From a virus: a stretch of DNA of 24,608 bases. Under the pieces are notes generated by a model. It worked only from the letters and a program-made list of their open reading frames with translations, was not told the origin of the DNA and searched no databases. Below, piece by piece: positions 15,152 to 20,602 of this stretch. Position numbers and translations under genes: made by a program. How positions within the stretch are numbered: the first letter of the stretch is position 1; the number at the start of each line of letters is the position of its first letter. The DNA lies in IMG/VR virus record IMGVR_UViG_3300045411_000234, positions 1 through 24,608 of that record; one strand, given 5' to 3'.

Positions 15152-15238
15152 AGACAGACAGAGGCAGTGGTACAGACCAGAGGCAAGAGAAGTGAAGACA
15201 GACAGAGGCAGAGTGCACACCAGGGGCAGGTGAAGTGA
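15152..15238. repeat. Tandem duplication of a 44-bp purine-rich unit
   Basis: Unit 1 (15152-15195) and unit 2 (15196-15238) both begin with the identical 16 bases AGACAGACAGAGGCAG and both end in GAAGTGA; the middles are similar (ACCAGAGGCAAGAG versus ACCAGGGGCAGGT). The period of 43-44 bp equals about four helical turns, so both copies face the same side of the DNA, as expected for protein-binding iterons. Confidence 0.7.
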
Positions 15239-15271
15239 GTGACTACCCCAGCACACTACGCATGTTGCGAA

Positions 15272-15350
15272 GCCTCGGTAGATGTGCAGAAGTACCGAGG
15301 CCCGCGCTGCCCCGGCGCGCACCTCGGCGCCAGCCGGGGATTTGCCGAGG
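15272..15350. promoter_or_regulatory. Pair of dyads with shared CCGAGG half-sites
   Basis: GCCTCGGTA (15272-15280) and TACCGAGGC (15293-15301) are perfect 9-base arms. CCTCGGC (15322-15328) and GCCGAGG (15344-15350) form a second dyad with the same CCGAGG core. Four half-sites within 79 bp suggest binding of a dimeric regulator, or RNA hairpins if transcribed. Confidence 0.4.
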
Positions 15351-15374
15351 CATCAGGGTCTATCAATCCGATGA

Positions 15375-15728
15375 GTGCCCAAGACCGCCCAGCCCCGGCG
15401 CGCACCCCGCCAGCTGCGCCTGCTCGACCGGGCGGACACTTTGTCCGGACACCCCGGACAGACTGTCCGGCTGTGCTGTGCCGTGACGAGCTGGGCCGCA
15501 CCGCCCACCCCGGGCCCAGCCTGGCTGCGCCGTGGCACCCGCGACCACACACCCGGCCAGCTCGACCCGTGGCCAAGCGAGCGGAGGTCCACCCAGCTCG
15601 AGCGCCCAGCCCCGCTGGTGGCGGCGACAGCCCGGAGGGCCTGGCGCCGACACGACCGGCTGGGCACGCTCGACCCGGCCCGCCGGCGCGGGCGCGCGCG
15701 CCATGACGCGCTTTGCGGCGCAGAGTAG
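15375..15728 (+). CDS. Doubtful ORF in the control region
   Basis: GTG at 15375 opens a 117-codon frame whose third positions are almost all G or C, more so than the overlapping frames. The product is Arg/Pro/Ala-rich (for example RRAPRQLRLLDRADTLSG) with no known motif, has no good ribosome binding site, and would contain the two 15-bp dyads. It could be a fast-evolving phage protein or a by-product of GC-rich composition. Confidence 0.2.
   Translation: MPKTAQPRRAPRQLRLLDRADTLSGHPGQTVRLCCAVTSWAAPPTPGPAWLRRGTRDHTPGQLDPWPSERRSTQLERPAPLVAATARRAWRRHDRLGTLDPARRRGRARHDALCGAE
15433..15469. promoter_or_regulatory. Two identical 15-bp dyads, 22 bp apart
   Basis: CGGACANNNTGTCCG occurs at 15433-15447 and 15455-15469. 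The centres are 22 bp apart, about two helical turns, so dimers could bind side by side; the intervening TGTCCGGACA is itself palindromic. This is the geometry of a repressor operator pair. The stretch also lies inside a possible ORF. Confidence 0.5.
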
Positions 15729-15860
15729 TTTGCGGGACAAAGCCCACCTGGGCCCGGCCACGCCCAGCGCCGACCTCGGCACAGCCTGCCCAGCCCAAGC
15801 CCACATCACCCACACCCGACCCGGCCTCCAACTCCCACCAGCACCAACCGCACCCCGGCG

Positions 15861-15890
15861 CCCCTCTCTCCCCCTCTCTCCCCTCTCCTC
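15861..15890. other. Homopyrimidine tract
   Basis: Thirty consecutive pyrimidines, with the mirror-symmetric stretch CCCCTCTCTCCCC repeated nearly twice, lie near the right end of the control region. Such mirror tracts can form triplex (H-DNA) structures. No gene uses this stretch convincingly. Confidence 0.6.
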
Positions 15891-16000
15891 ATACTCCTCA
15901 CCCCTGCACACCCCCACGCTCCCCCGCGTGCGCGAACCGAGCGCACGACGCGGGCTGAACGCCCCTTCCCCCTGCCCCCTTCCCCGGCGCGGTGTTGGTG

Positions 16001-16044
16001 CTTAGCGCCTAGCACGTTCAGGGCCACATTAAAATTCCTTCATG
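16001..16044 (+). repeat. Repeat element: CTTAGCNCCTAGCAC plus ATTAAAATTC motif
   Basis: CTTAGCGCCTAGCAC (16001-16015) and ATTAAAATTCCTTCATG (16028-16044) lie in the leader of the rightward operon. The first recurs at 24532 with one change, the second at 23252-23236 (minus strand) with one change, and a shorter version at 24547. At 24532 the two parts are contiguous; here 12 bases separate them. The AT-rich half stands out in GC-rich DNA and sits about 36 bp upstream of a -35 box. Confidence 0.55.
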
Positions 16045-16079
16045 CATGTAAGTTGTTGAAAACAGGGGTACAAAAGTGC

Positions 16080-16108
16080 TTGACGGGGATACGCAGCGCT
16101 GAGAAGAT
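16080..16108 (+). promoter_or_regulatory. Probable sigma-70-type promoter of the rightward operon
   Basis: TTGACG (16080-16085) and GAAGAT (16103-16108) are 17 bp apart. The -35 box is near consensus while the -10 is weak. The first gene starts about 20 bases downstream with AAAGGA before its ATG. An AT-rich stretch upstream could act as an UP element. Confidence 0.5.
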
Positions 16109-16128
16109 AGAAGGTGAAAGGAAACGCC

Positions 16129-16449
16129 ATGTATACCCTGGAAGATCAACACCACGTCTCGGACGCGCCAATCGAGGGCTACCGCGAGGGGCTGGCCCAG
16201 GCCCTAGTCGCGCACTGCCCATCCCCAACAACCGGCAGCAAGCGGGTACGGGAGTTCATCGCGGTCAAACGGGCAGGCTACCGCGACGCGCTCTATGTAC
16301 TGCGCGCTTGGACACGGCCACCTGCCTACCTGCGAGCAGAGCCGGTAACCCGCCTCCAGCGGCAGATCGAGCACGCTATCGCCGTCCTGGAAGGGCAACC
16401 TGAAACCGGGATAGAGCACGCCTTGTGTGAGAGCGCCCGAAATCGCTAA
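16129..16449 (+). CDS. Hypothetical protein, first gene of the rightward operon
   Basis: The 106-residue product (MYTLEDQHHVSDAPIEGYRE...) is not one I recognise. It is mostly helical, basic in the middle (GSKRVREFIAVKRAGYRD) and has a helix LRAEPVTRLQRQIEHAIAVL near the end. ATG at 16129 is chosen over an earlier in-frame start at 16114 because AAAGGA lies six bases before it. The promoter at 16080-16108 probably drives it, so it may be an early gene. Confidence 0.65.
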   Translation: MYTLEDQHHVSDAPIEGYREGLAQALVAHCPSPTTGSKRVREFIAVKRAGYRDALYVLRAWTRPPAYLRAEPVTRLQRQIEHAIAVLEGQPETGIEHALCESARNR

Positions 16450-16519
16450 CCCCCGCGCCTATCCGCCTGGCGCCTGCGGGCGCCAGCCGGGGCAGCCGCA
16501 GGGCTGAGGAGGAAACACT

Positions 16520-16756
16520 ATGTTTCGACTCACAATCATACTCGGCAACGCCGCCATGCTGACGCCTGAGCACGTCGCTGACGCGCTCCGGCGCGTGGCC
16601 GGCGAACTCGACAGATGTGGACTACCCGAGGAGGCCGGAAGCATCCGCGACCTGAACGGCAACCGCGTGGGGACTTGGCGCTACAACATCACCCGCGCCC
16701 AGTCCTCCGCACTGACGGAGCGGTCACAGGGCCGAGGAGGACACGGGAAATGCTGA
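16520..16756 (+). CDS. Small phage/plasmid-type protein with IRDxNGNxVGxW motif
   Basis: The 78-residue product has LTPEHVADALRRVAGELD followed by GSIRDLNGNRVGTWRYNI. The SIRDxNGNxVGxW ending is a motif I recognise from small proteins of phages and plasmids with no assigned role. GGAGG lies before the ATG at 16520. The 70 bases before it contain a 7-bp hairpin (TGGCGCC/GGCGCCA). Its end overlaps the next start by 7 bases. Confidence 0.7.
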   Translation: MFRLTIILGNAAMLTPEHVADALRRVAGELDRCGLPEEAGSIRDLNGNRVGTWRYNITRAQSSALTERSQGRGGHGKC

Positions 16757-17076
16757 GTTTCGCAGGTACGACAGATGGCCACATGCAGGGCGTCGCATGT
16801 GCGGACCGGGCATTGAACCTCTTAGGCGAACGTCACGTCCTGTGGATCAAGGTTCGCCCCTGTCAAGACGGCCTCGAAATCCATGTTCAGGATACAACGT
16901 TCCGGCAGCGAGGTCGAACCTACACCCGCGCAATCTATCACACGATTGACGCAGCTACTGTAGCGGCGTTGCGTGACCTGTTCAGCTGCCCCTGGTTGGT
17001 GGCACCAACACCGCCAGAGGACACCCACCATGACCCCCACCGAACGCCGCGCAGCCGCCGCCGCACTCGGGGCTAG
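16750..17076 (+). CDS. Hypothetical protein of the rightward operon
   Basis: The 108-residue product (MLSFAGTTDGHMQGVACADR...) has an alpha/beta look with RHVLWIKVRPCQDGLEIHVQ and TRAIYHTIDAATVAALRDLF. I do not recognise it. ATG at 16750 follows GAGGAGG and overlaps the preceding gene. An open frame upstream belongs to other genes. The C-terminal 16 codons overlap the next gene and are Arg/His-rich. Confidence 0.6.
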   Translation: MLSFAGTTDGHMQGVACADRALNLLGERHVLWIKVRPCQDGLEIHVQDTTFRQRGRTYTRAIYHTIDAATVAALRDLFSCPWLVAPTPPEDTHHDPHRTPRSRRRTRG

Positions 17077-17248
17077 GGGTGGGGCGGCCACCGCCAAGCG
17101 CCGCACCGCCACTGAGCGCCAGGCCGCCGCCCTGCACGCCATCACCGCTCGCTGGGCCAAACTCGTGCGGTGCCCGGAGTGTGGGGCGATCCGCCGAGCG
17201 AGAGCTCTCAAGGCGCACCAGAGGACGCATGACAGCACTCAAAGCTGA
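17030..17248 (+). CDS. Small protein with a single C2H2 zinc finger
   Basis: The 72-residue product has an Ala/Arg-rich helical N-terminus (TPTERRAAAAALGARGG) and ends in VRCPECGAIRRARALKAHQR followed by TH. This is C-x2-C-x11-H-x3-H, a classical C2H2 finger, rare in bacterial proteins except for the Ros/MucR type. It should bind nucleic acid. ATG at 17030 has AGAGGA upstream; the end overlaps the next gene by 20 bases. Confidence 0.7.
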   Translation: MTPTERRAAAAALGARGGAATAKRRTATERQAAALHAITARWAKLVRCPECGAIRRARALKAHQRTHDSTQS

Positions 17249-17468
17249 GGCACCCACACGCCGCGAGACCGCTATCACCATCCAGGGCCGGCCCCTGCTC
17301 ATCGAGGCCGGCCCGCGCCTCTTGACCCTGCGGCTCAAAGGCAGGCGCTACCGCTACGAGATAGCTTGGGAGTCCGTCTGGCTGCGCGCCGCGGAACTTG
17401 AGGGGCGCCGCCGCATCGAGGAACGCCGCAAGAAGCGTGCGGAACGCCGACGCCTAGCCCGGCCCTAA
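17229..17468 (+). CDS. Small basic phage protein
   Basis: The 79-residue product has a beta-rich centre (ITIQGRPLLIEAGPRLLTLR, then RYRYEIAWESVWLRAAELEG) and a very basic C-terminal helix (RRIEERRKKRAERRRLARP). The WESVxxxAAxLE..RR pattern is one I recognise from short phage proteins of unknown role. GAGG precedes the ATG at 17229. Its last 15 bases overlap the end of a convergent minus-strand gene, and a CGGCACC/GGTGCCG hairpin lies just beyond, without a T-run. Confidence 0.7.
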   Translation: MTALKAEAPTRRETAITIQGRPLLIEAGPRLLTLRLKGRRYRYEIAWESVWLRAAELEGRRRIEERRKKRAERRRLARP

Positions 17469-17825
17469 CCGGCACCCACACGGTGCCGCGAAATCCGCCT
17501 GGTACCCGCCCACACCTGCGACCTGCACCAACCTGCCCACGGTCACGAACCCGGAACCGCCACAGATGGAGCATGACCCTTGGGCTGCCCGGATGCTGAC
17601 TGGTCGCGTCCGGTCGATAACCTCGAGCAGCTCGACGGGCTTCGGGGTCTGAGTAAGCCTCTCCAAACAGTGCCCCACCACCGCCCTCACGTGCTCCACG
17701 TGGGCACACCGAGTAGCCAGCACGTCCACCAGCTCTCTTACCGCCTCCGGCTCCTGTGGGAAGAAGTCCAGGCCAGCCATCCGCTTGACCTCGGCCTTGA
17801 CCTCGCCGAACGGCAACGGGGCCAT
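17454..17825 (-). CDS. Zinc-binding hypothetical protein downstream of DUF1376
   Basis: The 123-residue product is mainly helical (FGEVKAEVKRMAGLDFFPQE, later ELVDVLATRCAHVEHVRAVV) and ends in a metal-site-like region, CSICGGSGFV...PCGC, similar to the CxxCxGxG of DnaJ-type zinc domains. ATG at 17825 shares its A with the stop of the DUF1376 gene (TAATG). This arrangement recalls helper proteins encoded beside phage replication initiators, such as helicase-loader-type genes, but I cannot show that function. Confidence 0.6.
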   Translation of the reverse strand: MAPLPFGEVKAEVKRMAGLDFFPQEPEAVRELVDVLATRCAHVEHVRAVVGHCLERLTQTPKPVELLEVIDRTRPVSIRAAQGSCSICGGSGFVTVGRLVQVAGVGGYQADFAAPCGCRLGPG

Positions 17826-18646
17826 TACACCTGCTCCCATAGCGCCTCCCGCTTGCTCTTGACTGCTTGCCTTACCTTACGCTCCCACATCCACCGCCCC
17901 AGGTAGTTCTTGGGCAGAGACGCTAACTCCGGACTGTCAGCACGTCCAGCCCTAGCCTGGATGCCAACACGCGCCGCTTGCCGTTGATCCCAGTCCAAAC
18001 GCCGCCACTCCAGCAGCGCCTCATCCCAATCCGGCCCGCTGCCGCTCATCCCAGCGGCTTCGGCTTCCCGCCTGAATACCTCGAAACTCGCGGCGGCATC
18101 GTCCCCTGGGGGCGGTTTGTTTTCCACAAGAGAGGGGGTAGGGGGAGAGTTCTCTTCTGTAGCTGAAGCTACAGCTGAAGCTGAAGGCTTAAGCTGAGCT
18201 TGAGCTGAGCTTGAGCTGAGCTTAAGCTGAGCTTGAGCTGAGCTTGAGCTGAGCTTAAGCTGAGCTTCACACTCCTCCCCGCTCGCCTGATGCTCCGCCG
18301 CCCTCCGCACCCGCTCTAGCCCGCCCCGTCTCCCCGCCTCCGCTCGCTCCGCCGCATAGTCCAGCCAATCGTCACGCGCCCTCAGTAGCCGCTCATTGAA
18401 TAGGCGCCCGCCCTCTGCCCGGAACTGCCCCCGCAGCTTCGCCCCGCTACCACGCGCCCACGCTCCCTTTAACCGAGACAACCGCGCCAACACCGCGTCA
18501 TCGTCCGGTAGCCCGCAGTCAGGCTCCAGCCAGGCCAGTGCCAGGAGCCGGATGTACGCGCCCTCTTCCGCCGGCGTCATCAGCGAGATAGAGGCCGAGC
18601 TCAGCCAGTCCTGGGGGTAGAACTGGAACGCCGGAAGCCTCTTCAT
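17825..18646 (-). CDS. DUF1376-family phage replication protein with internal iteron-like repeats
   Basis: The 273-residue protein opens with MKRLPAFQFYPQDWLSSASI followed by TPAEEGAYIRLLALAW and LPDDDAVLARLSRL, the DUF1376 signature found in phage replication or primosome-type genes. The N-terminal domain is about 1-110. A low-complexity linker holds a threefold 11-residue repeat (core QLKLSSSSAQA), encoded by seven tandem 11-bp repeats. The C-terminal part (about 185-273) has helices ending LGRWMWERKVRQAVKSKREA. It overlaps the preceding gene as ATGA. The layout suggests initiator plus origin, as in lambda O; that role is inferred. Confidence 0.82.
   Translation of the reverse strand: MKRLPAFQFYPQDWLSSASISLMTPAEEGAYIRLLALAWLEPDCGLPDDDAVLARLSRLKGAWARGSGAKLRGQFRAEGGRLFNERLLRARDDWLDYAAERAEAGRRGGLERVRRAAEHQASGEECEAQLKLSSSSAQAQLKLSSSSAQAQLKPSASAVASATEENSPPTPSLVENKPPPGDDAAASFEVFRREAEAAGMSGSGPDWDEALLEWRRLDWDQRQAARVGIQARAGRADSPELASLPKNYLGRWMWERKVRQAVKSKREALWEQV
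18188..18264. repeat. Seven tandem 11-bp repeats, iteron-like
   Basis: The plus strand reads CTTRAGCTGAG seven times without a gap: R is A, G, G, A, G, G, A in order, so a 33-bp super-unit repeats. The period of 11 bp places each copy on the same face of the helix. Related AGCTGAAGCT copies, including the palindrome GTAGCTGAAGCTAC, lie just left (18159-18187). The array sits inside the replication gene, so it could be the phage origin. Confidence 0.85.
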
Positions 18647-18855
18647 CGCGCCTTCACCCGCTTGACCCGCTCCAGCCTGTTCAATCGGCGCGCGTCTTTT
18701 TCGCACTGCCGCCCCGCCTCATCGCCGCACTCTTCCACCCACTTCCGCAGCGCTCTGTCCAGCGGCCTAGGTAACTTGACCCGGCAGTCCCGATACGCCC
18801 ACATGAGTTCAATGCACGCCGCCCAGTACTCACACTCGCCGCACTTGGCTCTCAC
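18643..18855 (-). CDS. Small Cys-containing protein
   Basis: The 70-residue product begins VRAKCGECEYWAACIELMWA with C-x2-C-x6-C, a spacing that could bind zinc or a cluster, and continues as charged helices to a very basic end (RRLNRLERVKRVKAR). GTG at 18855 overlaps the VRR-NUC stop as GTGA with GAGG upstream. It is coupled to the DUF1376 gene as ATGA. Function unknown. Confidence 0.6.
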   Translation of the reverse strand: MRAKCGECEYWAACIELMWAYRDCRVKLPRPLDRALRKWVEECGDEAGRQCEKDARRLNRLERVKRVKAR

Positions 18856-19265
18856 AACCCCACCTCGCGCGCATACCAGTCGCGGTAAACGTCGATGTCG
18901 TCCACCACTGCCACGATCCCCCCGCGCATCCGCTCCCGCTCATGCCATGCAACCTGCGCCGACGACAGCCACTTTCCGGGAGCCTTCACCTCGACCCACA
19001 GTACCTCGGCGCACTGCGCCGCTACCCATCCAGTCGCATGCTCGGGATGAACATACCGAACGAACAGCCAGTCCGGCATGCCCGGCTCGCCCACACGGAA
19101 CGCTCCACCGCTGGGGCGCCCCATCAACCCCGACTGCATTCGGATGCCGCGCCAACCGTGCGCCCACATGAAATCGCACACCTGCCGGGTGATGTCACGC
19201 TCGGTCAGCTTTAGGACCCCTGCGTCCATCAGCCGGACGATGCCATCAGGCTTTTGTCGCGCCAT
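18852..19265 (-). CDS. VRR-NUC domain nuclease
   Basis: The 137-residue protein matches VRR-NUC, a compact PD-(D/E)XK nuclease common in phages and thought to cut branched DNA such as Holliday junctions. The features seen are SGLMGRPSGGAFRVG, then GMPDWLFVR (D65), LWVEVKAPGKWLSSAQVAWH (E92-x-K94, then Q104) and a final helix. All expected catalytic residues are present. ATG at 19265 has GGAG upstream. It sits within the replication module and would help resolve recombination intermediates. Confidence 0.87.
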   Translation of the reverse strand: MARQKPDGIVRLMDAGVLKLTERDITRQVCDFMWAHGWRGIRMQSGLMGRPSGGAFRVGEPGMPDWLFVRYVHPEHATGWVAAQCAEVLWVEVKAPGKWLSSAQVAWHERERMRGGIVAVVDDIDVYRDWYAREVGL

Positions 19266-19268
19266 ACC

Positions 19269-19406
19269 TCAACTCCTGTACCACAGCTTCGCTCCGGCAA
19301 AGCGCTTATCCTCGCCGCCGAACAGCACCTGCCATACGACGCCCAGCCACACCACCGCGTTGATGGCGAGATACACCACCAACAGCACCTCTCCCACTAT
19401 GCGCAT
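19269..19406 (-). CDS. 45-residue single-helix membrane protein
   Basis: The peptide has a clear hydrophobic segment, EVLLVVYLAINAVVWLGVVW, followed by a charged tail (GGEDKRFAGAKLWYRS). This suggests one transmembrane helix with the C-terminus probably in the cytoplasm. GGAGGA lies just before the ATG at 19406, and it overlaps the DnaA-like gene by 10 bases. A holin, a membrane anchor for replication, or a superinfection factor are all possible; none is shown. Confidence 0.6.
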   Translation of the reverse strand: MRIVGEVLLVVYLAINAVVWLGVVWQVLFGGEDKRFAGAKLWYRS

Positions 19407-19828
19407 TGCTCCTCCGCGCTCTCGATGGCCCGCGCTACGGTTGTATGCTGGCCCAAGCCGAACAGCCGGGCCAGCATCGAGAACGTGTACCCGTAGCGGC
19501 GGTACACCGTCCGCAGCGCCATGTTGCGCGCCCTCAGCAGCTCACGAGGAGCCGTCTTGTGCTGCTTCCCGTAGAGCGCCTTCTCGGGCACACCGTAGCG
19601 GGCGGCTATCTCGCGCACCACCGCCGCTACTCGCTCCCGGCCAGCGCCGTTCACCACGTCTGTCGCCCTCATCCGGTCCCGCACTTGCTCGATACGTCGG
19701 GCGGTGGCCGAGTCAATCCCGCTCACGTCAGCCTCGACGATCTGAGTAACGACCCGCTCGAGGTCCGCTACCCGCTGGCGAAGCATCCAGAACTCCCGAT
19801 CGACCCACTCTTTCGCTTCAGGTGACAT
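19397..19828 (-). CDS. DnaA domain-IV-like DNA-binding protein
   Basis: The 143-residue product has an N-terminal coiled helix (WVDREFWMLRQRVADLERVV) and a C-terminal region (about 65-138) matching DnaA domain IV: VAAVVREIAARYGVPEKALY, RARNMALRTVYRRYGYTFSM, and the signature LFGLGQHTTVARAIE, which in DnaA contacts the DnaA box. There is no AAA ATPase domain. It may bind DnaA-box-like sites at the phage origin or act as an autoregulator. ATG at 19828 overlaps the Gp157 gene by 11 bases. Confidence 0.82.
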   Translation of the reverse strand: MSPEAKEWVDREFWMLRQRVADLERVVTQIVEADVSGIDSATARRIEQVRDRMRATDVVNGAGRERVAAVVREIAARYGVPEKALYGKQHKTAPRELLRARNMALRTVYRRYGYTFSMLARLFGLGQHTTVARAIESAEEQCA

Positions 19829-20441
19829 GGAGGCGGTTCACCCCGTACACCAATTCCGCGCCAGGTACATCTTGGCCGGCCTGAATCGCTGCCTTGATCT
19901 CGGCCTTGCGCGCCGAGAACTCGACCTTCTCGGACGCCCCCACCGGCAGGACTGCCAGGACCTCTTCCCACACCAACGCCGGCATCGTCACGGTCACGTC
20001 AACGTACTCCGGCGGCAGGGCGTCCATGTTGCTGATATCCACCCGGTCGGCGTTCTTCCGTATGGACAAAGTGCCGATGCTCCCCTCGATGCGCCTAGAG
20101 CGCCCCTTGGGTTCGACCCCGAACCGCTCAACCACCGACACCAGATAGCGCTCAAAGCGCTCCCGACCTGCCTCCATCTTCTCTTTGAACGCCTTGAGCG
20201 CGTCTATCTCACGGTCGATGGCCCCGACAACGCCCTTCTTCCGGTCCGTGTCCAGGATGTAAGACAACCGCCGTAGAAAGCGGATCACCCCGTCACGCTT
20301 GGCGAGCGCCTGTTCGTTCTTCTCGCCAAGCTCCTCCAGGATGGCGAGGCGCTGGTCCTCGGCCTCCACCCCGGCTTCGGCGGTGTCCACCAGCGCCCGC
20401 AACTCGTCCTCGATGTGGTAGAGACTCAGGGATGTGCTCAT
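19818..20441 (-). CDS. Gp157-family phage protein
   Basis: The 207-residue product begins MSTSLSLYHIEDELRALVDT and has long helices, then the diagnostic GSIGTLSIRKNADRVDISNM with LPPEYVDVTVTM, all features of the Siphovirus Gp157 family. Gp157 genes usually lie beside phage recombination genes, as here next to the RecA-like ATPase. Their exact role is unclear. ATG at 20441 has GGAGG seven bases upstream and overlaps the 54-residue gene as ATGA. A longer ORF upstream overlaps other genes and is not used. Confidence 0.82.
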   Translation of the reverse strand: MSTSLSLYHIEDELRALVDTAEAGVEAEDQRLAILEELGEKNEQALAKRDGVIRFLRRLSYILDTDRKKGVVGAIDREIDALKAFKEKMEAGRERFERYLVSVVERFGVEPKGRSRRIEGSIGTLSIRKNADRVDISNMDALPPEYVDVTVTMPALVWEEVLAVLPVGASEKVEFSARKAEIKAAIQAGQDVPGAELVYGVNRLHVT

Positions 20442-20602
20442 TCGGGGGCCTCCAGTTTTTCCGCCAAGCGCTCTAAGGCACGGGCTGGAGTCCTGCCCCG
20501 AGCGCTCACACCCTCCTCTGTGTAGGCACACCAGTCCTGGGCGCGGCTCCGGATCGGTGGCGGGTCGTACTCCACCTTGACGATGATTGTGGATGTGCTC
20601 AC
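20438..20602 (-). CDS. 54-residue hypothetical protein between RecA-like and Gp157 genes
   Basis: The product reads VSTSTIIVKVEYDPPPIRSR and continues with WCAYTEEGVSARGRTPARAL and a short amphipathic helix. This small beta-plus-helix shape with W..Y..G..A.G.T...A is typical of small phage/bacterial proteins of the HicB-like half-fold, but no firm family is claimed. GTG at 20602 overlaps the upstream stop as GTGA, and its stop overlaps the next ATG as ATGA. Confidence 0.6.
   Translation of the reverse strand: MSTSTIIVKVEYDPPPIRSRAQDWCAYTEEGVSARGRTPARALERLAEKLEAPE

Larger units (their letters stand above)
14936..16128. other. Repeat- and dyad-rich control region between opposing operons
   Basis: About 1.2 kb separates the leftward operon from the rightward operon. 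The plus strand is very C-rich. It contains a series of small inverted repeats near the leftward gene start (arms at 14990/15008, 15022/15031 and 15042/15051), a tandem 44-bp repeat, three longer dyads, two 15-bp operator-like dyads and a homopyrimidine tract, listed separately. ORFs exist on both strands but most look like GC-rich shadows; 15375-15728 is the best candidate. Position and structure suggest promoter/operator or origin DNA. Confidence 0.5.

Noticed and set aside
15239-15706. 155-codon plus-strand ORF in the control region
   Set aside because: Pro/Ala/Arg-rich with third positions less GC-rich than the overlapping 15375-15728 frame; no motif or good start.
16450-16519. Terminator between the first two rightward genes
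   Set aside because: A 7-bp hairpin is present but no T-run follows, and a strong ribosome binding site for the next gene does.
18163-18267. CRISPR array
   Set aside because: Repeats are gap-free 11-mers with no spacers, within a coding sequence; they are iteron-like, not CRISPR.
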